DNA of 51,005 nucleotides from assembly GCA_020846655.1 (NCBI GenBank), contig JADLDL010000132.1, positions 1 through 51,005 on the forward strand. The letters are read 5' to 3'. The DNA is from Saprospiraceae bacterium. GTDB lineage: Bacteria > Bacteroidota > Bacteroidia > Chitinophagales > Saprospiraceae. Made by a program: the position numbers and the translations under genes. Of this stretch, positions 16,756 to 25,343 are shown one piece after another. How positions within the stretch are numbered: the first letter of the stretch is position 1; each line of letters begins with the position of its first letter. The notes beneath the pieces are model-generated. The model was not told where the DNA came from and made no database searches. It saw only the letters and a list, made by a program, of their open reading frames with translations.

Positions 16756-17688
16756 TCATTTATCCCAACATTCCTGCTCCAGTAGTTGGGCGAATGCCGG
16801 TTCGCGCACAAGCCGCAAGTAGGTATCGCGGTTGTGCCCGGGGTTTTCTTCCGGCGGGGTGGACTGGAAAATCAGGTCCGCCAGTTGCGCCCAGCCTTTG
16901 CGCGCCAGGGTAAGTTGGGCCACACAGCGGCTGCGGGCTTCGCTTTGGCTGGGGTGAGCGCGGTGTTCGGCCTCAAGGGCCTGTTGCAGGTAGCCGGCCA
17001 GGGTTTGGTCGGTGGGCAATGTGAAATCGATCCGGTGCACCCGGGGCTCATCCGGCACATAGCGCACTGAAAAAGCGTCGCGGTCGGCCAGCGGAAACCC
17101 GTTGGGCAAGAGCACCGGCCCGGTGTCGGGCACCGAGAACAAGCCAGAAATTTGTTGGCCCGACGTGGCAGCAAACCCATAGTACACCTTTCGGCCTGCC
17201 GGCTCTTCCACCACCAGCAGTTGTGCCACGGCCGATTTTCCTTCCAGGAGCAGGCGTCGTTCGTTGTCGGGTGTAATGCTGCTGTAGAGGCTTTGCGTAC
17301 CGCTCGCTACACTGCGGTGGCTGCGTCCATACCAATTAAACCCAACAAACAGCAGGCCCACAAACAGGAGCACGCCGCCAAAAAACAGGGCGATTTGCCA
17401 GCGGTTGCGGCGTTCGCTGGTTTTGCGCAGGCGGTTGCGAGGGGTGTCTATTTTTTTATTGACCTGAAAGTCATACGAGTATCCGTTCGGCTCTTTGACA
17501 ATGCTGATTTCGCACAATTCGTCTTCGACAAAAAAGGAATAGGTGCGCGATTCTTTTACAGAAAAATCAACTTGCAGGACCCGCAAATTGCAGTGGATGA
17601 GCAAATGCCCCGTACGGTCGCCGTGGTACACCCCAATGCGGTGTTGGCTACCAAAGTCATCCAGATATACCCAGCCGACTTGCGCCAT
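16756..17688 (-). CDS. single-pass membrane protein, N-terminal FAIM1-like beta domain
   Basis: A 310-residue protein of unknown function. Residues 1-85 are beta-rich, with H16-R-I, H22-G, T26-G, a hydrophobic strand around V40-V44, F52-F-V, C59-E-I and G69-Y-S-Y-D followed by V76-N-K. By eye this spacing resembles the N-terminal domain of FAIM1. A very basic stretch (residues 84-96) precedes one transmembrane helix (about 98-119), predicting N-in topology. The extracytoplasmic C-terminal 190 residues match nothing I recognise. ATG 17686-17688 is chosen because the longer frame to 17844 runs through the ugd terminator. The gene is convergent with ald and downstream of ugd on the same strand. 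The FAIM likeness is a visual inference. Confidence 0.7.
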   Translation of the reverse strand: MAQVGWVYLDDFGSQHRIGVYHGDRTGHLLIHCNLRVLQVDFSVKESRTYSFFVEDELCEISIVKEPNGYSYDFQVNKKIDTPRNRLRKTSERRNRWQIALFFGGVLLFVGLLFVGFNWYGRSHRSVASGTQSLYSSITPDNERRLLLEGKSAVAQLLVVEEPAGRKVYYGFAATSGQQISGLFSVPDTGPVLLPNGFPLADRDAFSVRYVPDEPRVHRIDFTLPTDQTLAGYLQQALEAEHRAHPSQSEARSRCVAQLTLARKGWAQLADLIFQSTPPEENPGHNRDTYLRLVREPAFAQLLEQECWDK

Positions 17689-17829
17689 GAGCCAAAAAGA
17701 TATGCGGGTTAGTGTGATTTGCGAACATCCGGTGCTCCAGGGGAGCGTGCCAGATAAACGCTGAAAACAGGCTTTGTTGTGGTCGGTTGAACGAATTTCC
17801 GAAAAAAAATATCGCCGGGCAAGACGCCT

Positions 17830-17889
17830 AAAAAAATACGTCATCCCGGAGCCCTGCGCTGGATCAAAAGCAGGTGGGATGACGTATTT
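17830..17889 (-). terminator. intrinsic terminator after ugd
   Basis: AAATACGTCATCCC (17834-17847) is the exact inverse of GGGATGACGTATTT (17876-17889), with an inner CCTGC/GCAGG pair. Read on the minus strand the stem is followed by seven T (17836-17830). It lies 24 bases past the ugd stop. Confidence 0.9.
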
Positions 17890-17912
17890 GTTCGATGGAC
17901 AGAACGGGTCTC

Positions 17913-19250
17913 TTAGGCCTTTGCCGACCGTTTTTTGCCTTTTACCACCGGCCGGCCGATGCTCAGGTATTGGAAGCCCTGGCTTTTCATCTGTTCGAGA
18001 TCGTAGAGGTTGCGGCCGTCAAAAATAACGGGGTCCTTGAGCAGGTTTTGCATCCGCTCGAAATCAGGCGTACGGAACTCGCCCCACTCAGTCATGATGG
18101 CCAGGCAATCGGCGCCCTGCAGCACCTCGTACATGTTGTTCACAAACTGTATCCGGTCGCCGTATTGTTCCTTCACGTTGGGCATAGCCTCAGGATCGAA
18201 GGCTTTGACCTGTGCGCCGGCGGCCAGCAATTCGTCGATAATGACCAATGCCGGGGCTTCGCGGATATCGTCGGTGTTGGGTTTGAAGGCCAGCCCCCAG
18301 ACACCGATGGTGCGGCCGCTGAGTTCGTTTTTGAAAAAGCGGCGGATTTTCTTCGTCAGCACACTTTTTTGAACGGTATTGACCTTCATCACCGATTTCA
18401 GGATCTTGAAATCGTAGGATTTTTCACTGGCGGCTTTGGCCAGTGCCTGCACGTCTTTTGGGAAGCAGGAACCGCCGTAGCCGATGCCTGGAAACAAAAA
18501 CCGTTTGCCGATGCGGCTGTCGCTGCCCATACCGATGCGGACCTGGTCGACGTTGGCGCCCAGTTTCTCGCAGAGGTTGGCAATTTCGTTCATAAACGAA
18601 ATGCGGGTGGCCAGGTAGGAGTTGGCGGCATATTTGGTCATTTCGGCCGAGCGTTCGTCCATAAAATAGATGGGATTGCCCTGGCGCACAAAGGGTTCGT
18701 AGAGTTGGCGCATCACTTTGCGCGCTTTTTCGCTGCGGGTGCCAATGACGACGCGGTCGGGCTTGAGGAAATCTTCCACCGCCACACCTTCGCGCAGGAA
18801 TTCGGGGTTGGACACCACGTCGAAGATCTTTTTCGGCAATTTTTCCGCCAGAATGGCGGCTACTTTTTCGGCTGTGCCTACCGGCACGGTGCTTTTGTCG
18901 ACAATCACCTTGTAGTCGCTGATCATACCAGCCAACTCGCCGGCTACCCCCATGATGTAGGAAAGATCAGCGCTGCCGTCGCCGCCGGGAGGCGTGGGCA
19001 AGGCCAGGAAAATGATTTGGCTTTTGTCGATGGCTTCGCGCAGGTTTGTGGTGAAGTGCAGACGCCCCTCCTTGGTGTTCCGGTCAAACAGGACATCGAG
19101 GCCGGGTTCAAAAATGGGGATTTCGCCGTTTTTCAGGCGTTTCACTTTCTGTTCGTTGTTGTCGACGCAAATGACGTTGTTGCCGGTTTCGGCAAAACAG
19201 GTACCCGTTACCAAACCTACGTAACCGGTACCAACGACGGCGATATTCAT
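17913..19250 (-). CDS. ugd: UDP-glucose 6-dehydrogenase
   Basis: A 445-residue cytoplasmic enzyme that oxidises UDP-glucose to UDP-glucuronate with two NAD. The N-terminal Rossmann motif is IAVVGTGYVGLVTG. The catalytic cysteine lies in GIGYGGSCFPKDVQAL near residue 260, and the C-terminal UDP-binding half has IGVWGLAFKPNTDDIREAP and FDGRNLYD. Length is normal and all key residues are present. It supplies UDP-glucuronate for polysaccharide or glycan synthesis, though no glycosyltransferase cluster is visible nearby. The closing basic tail is short. Confidence 0.95.
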   Translation of the reverse strand: MNIAVVGTGYVGLVTGTCFAETGNNVICVDNNEQKVKRLKNGEIPIFEPGLDVLFDRNTKEGRLHFTTNLREAIDKSQIIFLALPTPPGGDGSADLSYIMGVAGELAGMISDYKVIVDKSTVPVGTAEKVAAILAEKLPKKIFDVVSNPEFLREGVAVEDFLKPDRVVIGTRSEKARKVMRQLYEPFVRQGNPIYFMDERSAEMTKYAANSYLATRISFMNEIANLCEKLGANVDQVRIGMGSDSRIGKRFLFPGIGYGGSCFPKDVQALAKAASEKSYDFKILKSVMKVNTVQKSVLTKKIRRFFKNELSGRTIGVWGLAFKPNTDDIREAPALVIIDELLAAGAQVKAFDPEAMPNVKEQYGDRIQFVNNMYEVLQGADCLAIMTEWGEFRTPDFERMQNLLKDPVIFDGRNLYDLEQMKSQGFQYLSIGRPVVKGKKRSAKA

Positions 19251-19288
19251 GTAATGCAGTGTTTTGTCGTATTTGTGAAATAGGCCCG

Positions 19289-19296
19289 CAAAGATA
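19289..19296 (-). promoter_or_regulatory. putative -7 box of ugd
   Basis: CAAAGATA on the plus strand reads TATCTTTG on the minus strand, matching TAnnTTTG, 39 bases upstream of the ugd ATG. A clear upstream TTG at ideal spacing is missing. Confidence 0.45.
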
Positions 19297-19349
19297 GCGC
19301 GCCAAATCCTGTTTTTCCACAGGGGGAAATATTACCCCCCGAATGAAAT

Positions 19350-19377
19350 TATATTTGGATCAAACCCAATACATTTG
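19350..19377 (+). promoter_or_regulatory. two tandem -7 boxes before the OmpA-family gene
   Basis: TATATTTG (19350-19357) and TACATTTG (19370-19377) both match TAnnTTTG and lie exactly 20 bases apart, the second 24 bases from the ATG at 19401. Two overlapping start sites, or one real site and one chance match, are both possible. Confidence 0.45.
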
Positions 19378-19400
19378 GACTATCGAAAATCGGGCCGCTT

Positions 19401-20525
19401 ATGCTGTCTTTGCTGCGCAATACTTTTGTTACGGTTGTCTTTCTCCTCTTTGTGCCCCTGCACCCGCTGCCGGCCCAGGCGCTCCGGGATGGCGACAATA
19501 TTGTGCCCAACCCGGGTTTCGAGCGCTACGCCAGTCCCCCGGTGGGCTGGTCCTACAAAGGGGCCTTTTTTGGGCAGGTCGTCAAATACTGGTTCAGTGC
19601 CACTACCGCCAGCCCTGACGTGTATGGCCCGGGGGTAAAAGTACCCCAGGATTGGGCCGAAAAAGGCTTTGGCGATCAGCTCACCCACGGTGGGCGCTCA
19701 ATGGCTGGCCTCACGCTCTACGGCTGCACCAACGGCAAGCCCCATTGTCGCGAATACGTCGAAATCCAATTGGCCGAGCCGCTGGTACCCGGACAGATGT
19801 ACCTCGTCGAATTTTGGGTAGCCCCCTTGCAGCGTTCTCTGCTGATCGACCATATCGGCGCCTTGTTTTCTGAAACCCGCATCGAGCGCCAGTCCGATGA
19901 ACTCCTGCTGTTCAACCCGCAGTTTCAAGCCAATGCTATTGTGGAAACGCCAAGCGGCAAATGGAAAAAACTCAGCGGCCAGTTTCAGGCCAGCAACGCC
20001 GCCGAATACCTGCTGATCGGCAATTTTACGGAAGACAAAGACACCCGTACAAAATCGCCCCGCGACGATAGTTTCAACTATGCCTACTACTATGTCGACG
20101 ATATTTTGGTCAAAAAAATTCCGCCGTTCATCAGCGTACCGGTGAAGCCCGACGACCTCACGCGGCAACCCCTGGAAGAAGGCACAGCCATTCGGCTGAA
20201 AGACATCTATTTTGAATTTGACAAACACGAACTCATGCCCCGTTCGTACGTCGAGTTGCACAAACTGCTGGGTATCTTGCGGGAAAACCCGAACATGCGG
20301 ATTCAGATTACCGGCCATACCGACAATTATGGCAGGCCGGAGTACAACAAATACTTGTCCCGCAAACGGGCCAAATCGGTGGTGTTGTTTCTCCTGGAAA
20401 ACGGTATTTCGGCGGGCCGGCTAAAGTATTCCGGGGAAGGAGAAGCCAAGCCTATCGCGCCAAACGATACGGAGGAAGGGCGTTTTCGCAACCGGCGGGT
20501 AGAGTTTGTGGTGCTCAAACGCTGA
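19401..20525 (+). CDS. OmpA-family protein with N-terminal jelly-roll-like domain
   Basis: A 374-residue exported protein. A signal peptide ends LPAQA. Residues 30-235 begin NIVPNPGFERY and include VPGQMYLVEFWVAPL and YYYVDDILV, a pattern seen in galactose-binding/carbohydrate-binding jelly-roll domains that start with a loaded N-P-G-F-E motif. A C-terminal OmpA domain (about 265-374) has LKDIYFEFDKHELMPRS, ITGHTDNYGRPEYNKYLSRKRAKSV and RNRRVEFVVL, so peptidoglycan binding should be intact. It thus couples wall binding to possible glycan or protein binding. The same architecture occurs in Bacteroidota OmpA proteins but its ligand is unknown. Confidence 0.87.
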   Translation: MLSLLRNTFVTVVFLLFVPLHPLPAQALRDGDNIVPNPGFERYASPPVGWSYKGAFFGQVVKYWFSATTASPDVYGPGVKVPQDWAEKGFGDQLTHGGRSMAGLTLYGCTNGKPHCREYVEIQLAEPLVPGQMYLVEFWVAPLQRSLLIDHIGALFSETRIERQSDELLLFNPQFQANAIVETPSGKWKKLSGQFQASNAAEYLLIGNFTEDKDTRTKSPRDDSFNYAYYYVDDILVKKIPPFISVPVKPDDLTRQPLEEGTAIRLKDIYFEFDKHELMPRSYVELHKLLGILRENPNMRIQITGHTDNYGRPEYNKYLSRKRAKSVVLFLLENGISAGRLKYSGEGEAKPIAPNDTEEGRFRNRRVEFVVLKR

Positions 20526-20567
20526 GGCGCCTATTTTTCGGAGGATTCGCTATTTAAATAATTGACT

Positions 20568-21458
20568 ATGCAACAAAAACATGTTCTGGCCCTGCTGCTA
20601 CTCCTGGCGGCGGCGGCGCTCAGCGCCCAACAAGTCCCCGACACCGCATTTATGTACGCCAGCCCGCAAGGGCGCTACGCTGCGGCCAAAGGCCCCGTCG
20701 TATGGCTCGACGAAGCCCATTACAATTTTCACACCCTGGATGGCCGCTACTCTGCCTTTGGCAAGGTGCTGCGGGCCGATGGCTTCCAACTCCAACCCAA
20801 CCGGGAGCCCTTCTCCAAAGAGCGCCTGGCCGCCTGCGATATCCTGGTGATTGCCAATGCGCTGGACAGTGCGAGCAACAGCGCCTGGGTGTTGCCCAAC
20901 CGCTCGGCGTTCAGCCCGGCAGAAATTGCCGCCGTGCAAGCCTGGGTGCAAAACGGCGGTCGGTTGTTTCTGATCGCCGACCACATGCCTTTTGCCGGCT
21001 CGGCACATGATCTGGCCATGGCGTTTGGTGTCGATTACCTGAATGGTTTTGCTATGGACAACCGGCACCGGGCGGACGAACGTTTTTTCAAAAGCAACAA
21101 AACCCTCCGCAACAATGCCGTAACACAGGGCATCGACACGGTGGTGACCTTCACCGGAAGTGCCTTCCGTTTGCCCAAAGGCGCCCAACCCGTGCTGGCC
21201 TTGCAGGGCTACACCATTTTGCTGCCGCAAACAGCCTGGCAGTTTGAGGAAACGACGCCTTATGTCGACAGCAAAGGCTTGTATCAATTGGCCATTCTCC
21301 CCTACGGCAAAGGGAAAGTGGCGGTGTCGGGCGAAGCGGCCATGTTTTCGGCCCAACTGGCCGGCCCCAACCGCAATCCTGTGGGCATGAACCAACCCGA
21401 AGCCCGCCAAAATGCCCAACTCCTGTTGAATATTTTGCATTGGCTGGCAGCGAAGTAG
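20568..21458 (+). CDS. exported DUF4350-like protein
   Basis: A 296-residue protein with a signal peptide (hydrophobic stretch ending LSAQQ). The core contains GPVVWLDEAHYNFH, CDILVIANALDS, EIAAVQAWVQNGGRLFLIADHMPFAG and later YGKGKVAVSGEAAMFSAQ. This is the glutamine-amidotransferase-like fold of DUF4350 and IFT52/GldG-type domains, without a visible catalytic Cys. Start ATG 20568 is preferred over the TTG two codons upstream, and a GGAGGA lies about 28 bases before it. It follows the OmpA-family gene by 42 bases and precedes a lipoprotein gene, so the three may be co-transcribed. Function is unknown. Confidence 0.75.
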   Translation: MQQKHVLALLLLLAAAALSAQQVPDTAFMYASPQGRYAAAKGPVVWLDEAHYNFHTLDGRYSAFGKVLRADGFQLQPNREPFSKERLAACDILVIANALDSASNSAWVLPNRSAFSPAEIAAVQAWVQNGGRLFLIADHMPFAGSAHDLAMAFGVDYLNGFAMDNRHRADERFFKSNKTLRNNAVTQGIDTVVTFTGSAFRLPKGAQPVLALQGYTILLPQTAWQFEETTPYVDSKGLYQLAILPYGKGKVAVSGEAAMFSAQLAGPNRNPVGMNQPEARQNAQLLLNILHWLAAK

Positions 21459-21523
21459 GGCCAGCGAAGGAAACAAGGGAGCATTGGCCCAAGGGCCCGC
21501 AGGGTATTGTATCTTGCAGATCT

Positions 21524-22330
21524 ATGTGGAAACTTTTCTGTCTGCTGGCGTTGGGGCTGCTCTGGCAATGCCAGGGTACGCCGCCGCAGCCGGCCGTTCG
21601 GGTGAATCAGGCGCCGCCCGATACCCTATCTCTTTGGCTGGGCGGGGGAGGCGTTGATACCCTCGAGGCCCAACCCATTTGGGGCTATCGCTTCCGGGTG
21701 GCCGGCGATTTTAACGGCGATGGCCGCATCGATACCCTCGCCGAATATTTTCGCGACAGCCTGAACCGGTTCGAAATCCCAAAATGCTACGAGGGCATGG
21801 ACTACATGGACTTGTGGCACATCATGGCCGCCAAACAACCTGCCGTTGGCTTGCAGAGCAGCCATCCGTCCATACCGCCCTTTGTGCCGGCATCGGCGTC
21901 TAACTCGCTCGGTTTTGTGTATGTGCACAATGAAGGCGACCTGAATGGCGACGGCACCGACGAACTGGGCTATGTGGTCGGCTGGCTGGATGCTTCCAGT
22001 TTGAACACCTGTCATATCCTGAGTTTGCGGGCCAACCGATGGGAAGAACTGGCTCATTTCCGGGTTCGGGAATGGGCAATTCCGCCGCTGCCGGAAGTCG
22101 CACTCAGCTATGGATTTATGGGCGCCGATGGGATATCGACCAATACGACAAACGAACGCCTCAACCGGCAACGCGACCGTGCATTGCGGCAATTTTCTTT
22201 TATCACCGGGCGCACCCGAAAAGGGGTGATCCGGGTAAAAACCCTCGTGGAAGAGGAATACATACGGCCGGATGGCATTCTGGCTACGCCGGGCGACGAG
22301 GTTGAAAAGGAAATTGTGTTGAAAAACTGA
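21524..22330 (+). CDS. putative lipoprotein with DxNxDG repeats
   Basis: A 268-residue protein with a lipoprotein signal (LLALGLLWQC, Cys near residue 16). Two acidic loops, DFNGDGRIDTLAEYF and DLNGDGTDELGYVV, resemble the calcium-binding loops of FG-GAP/VCBS propeller repeats, but two copies are too few for a full propeller. No enzyme motif is seen. ATG 21524 is chosen because the longer open frame starts inside the previous gene and lacks a signal. It is convergent with glgB, with an 11-base gap. The function is not recognisable. Confidence 0.65.
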   Translation: MWKLFCLLALGLLWQCQGTPPQPAVRVNQAPPDTLSLWLGGGGVDTLEAQPIWGYRFRVAGDFNGDGRIDTLAEYFRDSLNRFEIPKCYEGMDYMDLWHIMAAKQPAVGLQSSHPSIPPFVPASASNSLGFVYVHNEGDLNGDGTDELGYVVGWLDASSLNTCHILSLRANRWEELAHFRVREWAIPPLPEVALSYGFMGADGISTNTTNERLNRQRDRALRQFSFITGRTRKGVIRVKTLVEEEYIRPDGILATPGDEVEKEIVLKN

Positions 22331-22341
22331 GACGAGTCGCC

Positions 22342-24363
22342 TCAGATTTTTTTTGCTTTTCCGGGTTTGGCGCCAGCCGGCTTGCTGGTTTTAGATTCGC
22401 CTTTGGGCAATTTGCCCGCCGGCGCCTTGGCCGCCGGCGTTTTGCCCTTTGGCACTTGCTGGCCTTCAAACACCTGCACAGCCAGCGGCGCCAGGCGGAA
22501 GGTGATGGCTTGTTCGCGGCCGTGGGTTTCTTTTTTTACCGCTTTCAAATCGCCGGTATTGGTGACGCCGCCGCCGCCGAAGCGGGCATCGTCGCTGTTG
22601 AGCACTTCGCGCCAGGTGCCACCGTAGGGCACACCTACGGTGTATTCTTCGATAGCGTTGGGGTTAAAATGACAAACGACCAGCAGGATTTTGTCCTCGG
22701 CCTGTCCTTTTCGCAAAAAGGCAATGACGCTGTTGCCGGTATCGTCGCCGCTGACCCATTCAAAGCCTTCGGGCGAAAAGGAGTGCCACCAGAGTGCCGG
22801 GCGGCTGGTGTAGAGTTGGTTGATCGCGCGCACCCACTCCTGGCAGCCTTTGTGGTAGGCGAATTCGAGGAGTTCCCAGGTGACGCCGCGGTCGTGGTTC
22901 CATTCGGTCGTTTGACCAAACTCGCCGCCCATAAACAGGATCTGGGTACCGGGGTGCATCCATTGGTAGCCCAGGAGCGTGCGGAGGTTGGCAAATTTTT
23001 GCCATTCGTTGCCGGGCATTTTATACAACAGCGAGGCTTTCATGTGCACCACCTCGTCGTGGCTGAGCGGCAGCATGAAGCGTTCGGAAAAGGCATATAC
23101 CAGCGAAAACGTAATTTCATTTTGGTGCCATTTGCGGAACACTGGCGGTCGTTTGAAATAATTGAGCGAATCGTGCATCCAGCCCATCATCCATTTTTGG
23201 CCGAAACCCAGGCCACCGTCCCAGGTAGGCTTGCTGACACCCGGGAAAGCGGTGCTTTCTTCGGCAATGGTCTCGATGCCGGGGTAGTTTTTGTAGGCGG
23301 CGTCGTTGAAGTCGCGCAGAAACGAAATGGCTTCTAGGTTTTCGCGGCCCCCGTGGATATTGGGGATCCATTCGCCTTCTTTGCGGGAATAGTCGTGGTA
23401 CAGCATGGACGCCACGGCATCGACGCGCAGGCTGTCGACATGGTATTGGTCGAGCCAAAACAACGCGTTGGAAATCAGGAAAGAGCGCACCTCGTTTCGG
23501 CCATAGTCGAACACGTAGCTATTCCAATCGGGGTGAAAGCCCCGGCGCATATCGGCGTATTCGTACAGGTGCGAGCCGTCGAAGAGGTAGAGGCCGTGGA
23601 TATCGCCGGGAAAATGCGAGGGCACCCAGTCGAGGATCACACCGATGCCAGCCTGGTGGAAGGCGTCGATCAGGAACATCAGGTCTTCGGGTGTGCCGAA
23701 GCGGCTGGTTGGGGCAAAATAGCCGGTCACCTGATAGCCCCAGGACGGGAAGTAGGGGTGCTCGGTGACGGGCATCATTTCCACGTGGGTAAAGCCCATG
23801 TCTTTGACGTAGGGGACGAGCTCGTCGGCCAGTTCGCGGAAGTTGAGCGAGCGGTTGCCGTCTTCGGCAATCTTTTTCCAGGAGCCCATGTGCACTTCAT
23901 ACACCGACCAGGGTTGGGGTTGGTTGGCGCGTTCCAGGCGTTTTTCGAGCCAGTTGGCGTCTTTCCACTGGTACTCCGGGGCCCACACGATCGAAGCCGT
24001 ACCGGGCGGGGTTTCCCAACGCCGGGCATAAGGGTCGCCTTTGTCGAGTCCTTTGCCGTTGTGTATGGTGATGTGGTATTTGTAGACGGTACCGTGTCCG
24101 AGGGCCGGAATAAACCCTTCCCAGATGCCGCTTTTGTCCCAACGGGGCAGCAGGATGTGTGTTTCCGGGTTCCAGTTGTTAAAGTCGCCGGTCACCGACA
24201 CCCGCCGGGCATTGGGAGCCCATACGGCAAAGTAAACGCCCTGTACGCCTTCTGCTTCCACCAGGTGGCTGCCCAGTTTTTGATACATCCGGAAATGTTT
24301 GCCGGCCTGAAAAAGGGAAATGTCAAATTCAGTAAGCAGCGAAAAAGGTTTTACTTTTTGCAT
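22342..24363 (-). CDS. glgB: 1,4-alpha-glucan branching enzyme
   Basis: A 673-residue GH13 enzyme that forms alpha-1,6 branches in glycogen. The CBM48 N-terminus has YFAVWAPNARRVSVTGDFNNWN. In the barrel, DSLRVDAVASMLY holds the nucleophile Asp (near residue 312), TIAEEST the acid Glu (near 367) and PLSHDEVVH the transition-state His-Asp (near 432). The last 37 residues are an unusual Lys/Pro/Ala-rich tail (KTPAAKAPAGKLPKG and similar). ATG 24363 is chosen because the CBM48 region begins soon after; the longer frame adds 48 non-homologous residues. No other glg gene is adjacent. Confidence 0.95.
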   Translation of the reverse strand: MQKVKPFSLLTEFDISLFQAGKHFRMYQKLGSHLVEAEGVQGVYFAVWAPNARRVSVTGDFNNWNPETHILLPRWDKSGIWEGFIPALGHGTVYKYHITIHNGKGLDKGDPYARRWETPPGTASIVWAPEYQWKDANWLEKRLERANQPQPWSVYEVHMGSWKKIAEDGNRSLNFRELADELVPYVKDMGFTHVEMMPVTEHPYFPSWGYQVTGYFAPTSRFGTPEDLMFLIDAFHQAGIGVILDWVPSHFPGDIHGLYLFDGSHLYEYADMRRGFHPDWNSYVFDYGRNEVRSFLISNALFWLDQYHVDSLRVDAVASMLYHDYSRKEGEWIPNIHGGRENLEAISFLRDFNDAAYKNYPGIETIAEESTAFPGVSKPTWDGGLGFGQKWMMGWMHDSLNYFKRPPVFRKWHQNEITFSLVYAFSERFMLPLSHDEVVHMKASLLYKMPGNEWQKFANLRTLLGYQWMHPGTQILFMGGEFGQTTEWNHDRGVTWELLEFAYHKGCQEWVRAINQLYTSRPALWWHSFSPEGFEWVSGDDTGNSVIAFLRKGQAEDKILLVVCHFNPNAIEEYTVGVPYGGTWREVLNSDDARFGGGGVTNTGDLKAVKKETHGREQAITFRLAPLAVQVFEGQQVPKGKTPAAKAPAGKLPKGESKTSKPAGAKPGKAKKI

Positions 24364-24567
24364 AATAACACACGTTGGGTAGAATGATTCGGCGGCGGCC
24401 CGAAATGGCCAATTGGAACAGCCAGGTAAAAGTATAGCACTGGTACCCAATTCAAAAGAAATGCAGGAGAAAGAATGAGATGGCCGGGAGAAATCCGGCC
24501 TTGGCACAGTTTTGGATGGTTTGGGTTATTCTGACTATTGTGTCCTCAAACCGGGAAAATCTTCACT

Positions 24568-25239
24568 ATGGATGTTTTGTCTGTACTCCAACGGTATCCG
24601 CTGTTGTCATCGCTTTCGCCTGCCGAACTGAGCCAACTGGCCCAGGTGGCTGAAGTGCGAACGGCACATAAACATGGATTTATTTATCTGGCCGACGAGC
24701 CCAGCGATTATTTATGCTTGTTGGTACAGGGCACCATAAAGATTGGCATTTATTCGCCCGATGGCCGCGAGATTATCAAAAGCATTTTGCACCCCTACAC
24801 CATCTTTGGCGAGTTGGGCCTCACCGGCGAATGCCGGCGCTCCGAGTTTGCCTGCGCCATGAACCAGGAAGTGAAATACTGTGTGGTGCGGATGGAAGAT
24901 TTCCGGCGCATTATCCAGCAGAATTTCGAACTGGCTCAATCGATCATGCTTTTCCTGGGCGAACGCCTGCGCAAAGCAGAACGCCAGTGGGAATCGCTGA
25001 TCCTCAAAGACGTACGGACCCGCATCGTCGAATTTTTGAAAGAAAGCGCCGGCGCGCGCGGCCGTCAGGTGGGTTACGAAACCCTCGTGAAACACGGCCT
25101 TACCCAACAGGATATCGCCAACCTCGTTGGCGCCAGCCGCCAAACCGTGACGGCTATCCTCAACGAACTTCGCAAATCCAATCTGATCCACTTCAACCGG
25201 AATTCCATCCTTATCCGGGATATGGACAAACTCAACTGA
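24568..25239 (+). CDS. Crp/Fnr family transcriptional regulator
   Basis: A 223-residue regulator. The N-terminal cyclic-nucleotide-like domain has FIYLADEPSDYLCLLVQGTIKIGI and PYTIFGELGLTGE, followed by a dimerisation helix and a C-terminal winged helix with LTQQDIANLVGASRQTVTAILNELRKSNLI near residues 178-207. The Arg and Ser/Thr ligands for cAMP are not evident in the GELGLTGE loop, and no Fnr-type cysteine cluster is seen, so the effector is unknown. ATG 24568 is preferred to TTG 24538. It is divergent from glgB across 204 bases, so regulation of glgB is possible but unproven. Confidence 0.9.
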   Translation: MDVLSVLQRYPLLSSLSPAELSQLAQVAEVRTAHKHGFIYLADEPSDYLCLLVQGTIKIGIYSPDGREIIKSILHPYTIFGELGLTGECRRSEFACAMNQEVKYCVVRMEDFRRIIQQNFELAQSIMLFLGERLRKAERQWESLILKDVRTRIVEFLKESAGARGRQVGYETLVKHGLTQQDIANLVGASRQTVTAILNELRKSNLIHFNRNSILIRDMDKLN

Positions 25240-25310
25240 CAAACGACCCTCTTCGTTTCGATCACATGAAAACTGCCTCTCTCCATGGGCGGTAGTATTA
25301 CAGATGGAGG

Positions 25311-25343
25311 TTGCCGGGCTGCATAAGCCCGGCAATTTTTTTT
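25311..25343 (+). terminator. intrinsic terminator after the Crp/Fnr gene
   Basis: TTGCCGGGCT (25311-25320) pairs perfectly with AGCCCGGCAA (25326-25335) around a 5-base loop, then eight T. The T run touches the stop codon of the convergent AraC-family gene. Confidence 0.92.

Noticed and set aside
17895-19283. 462-codon frame antisense to ugd
   Set aside because: Shadow of the ugd codon pattern; ugd is complete and unambiguous.
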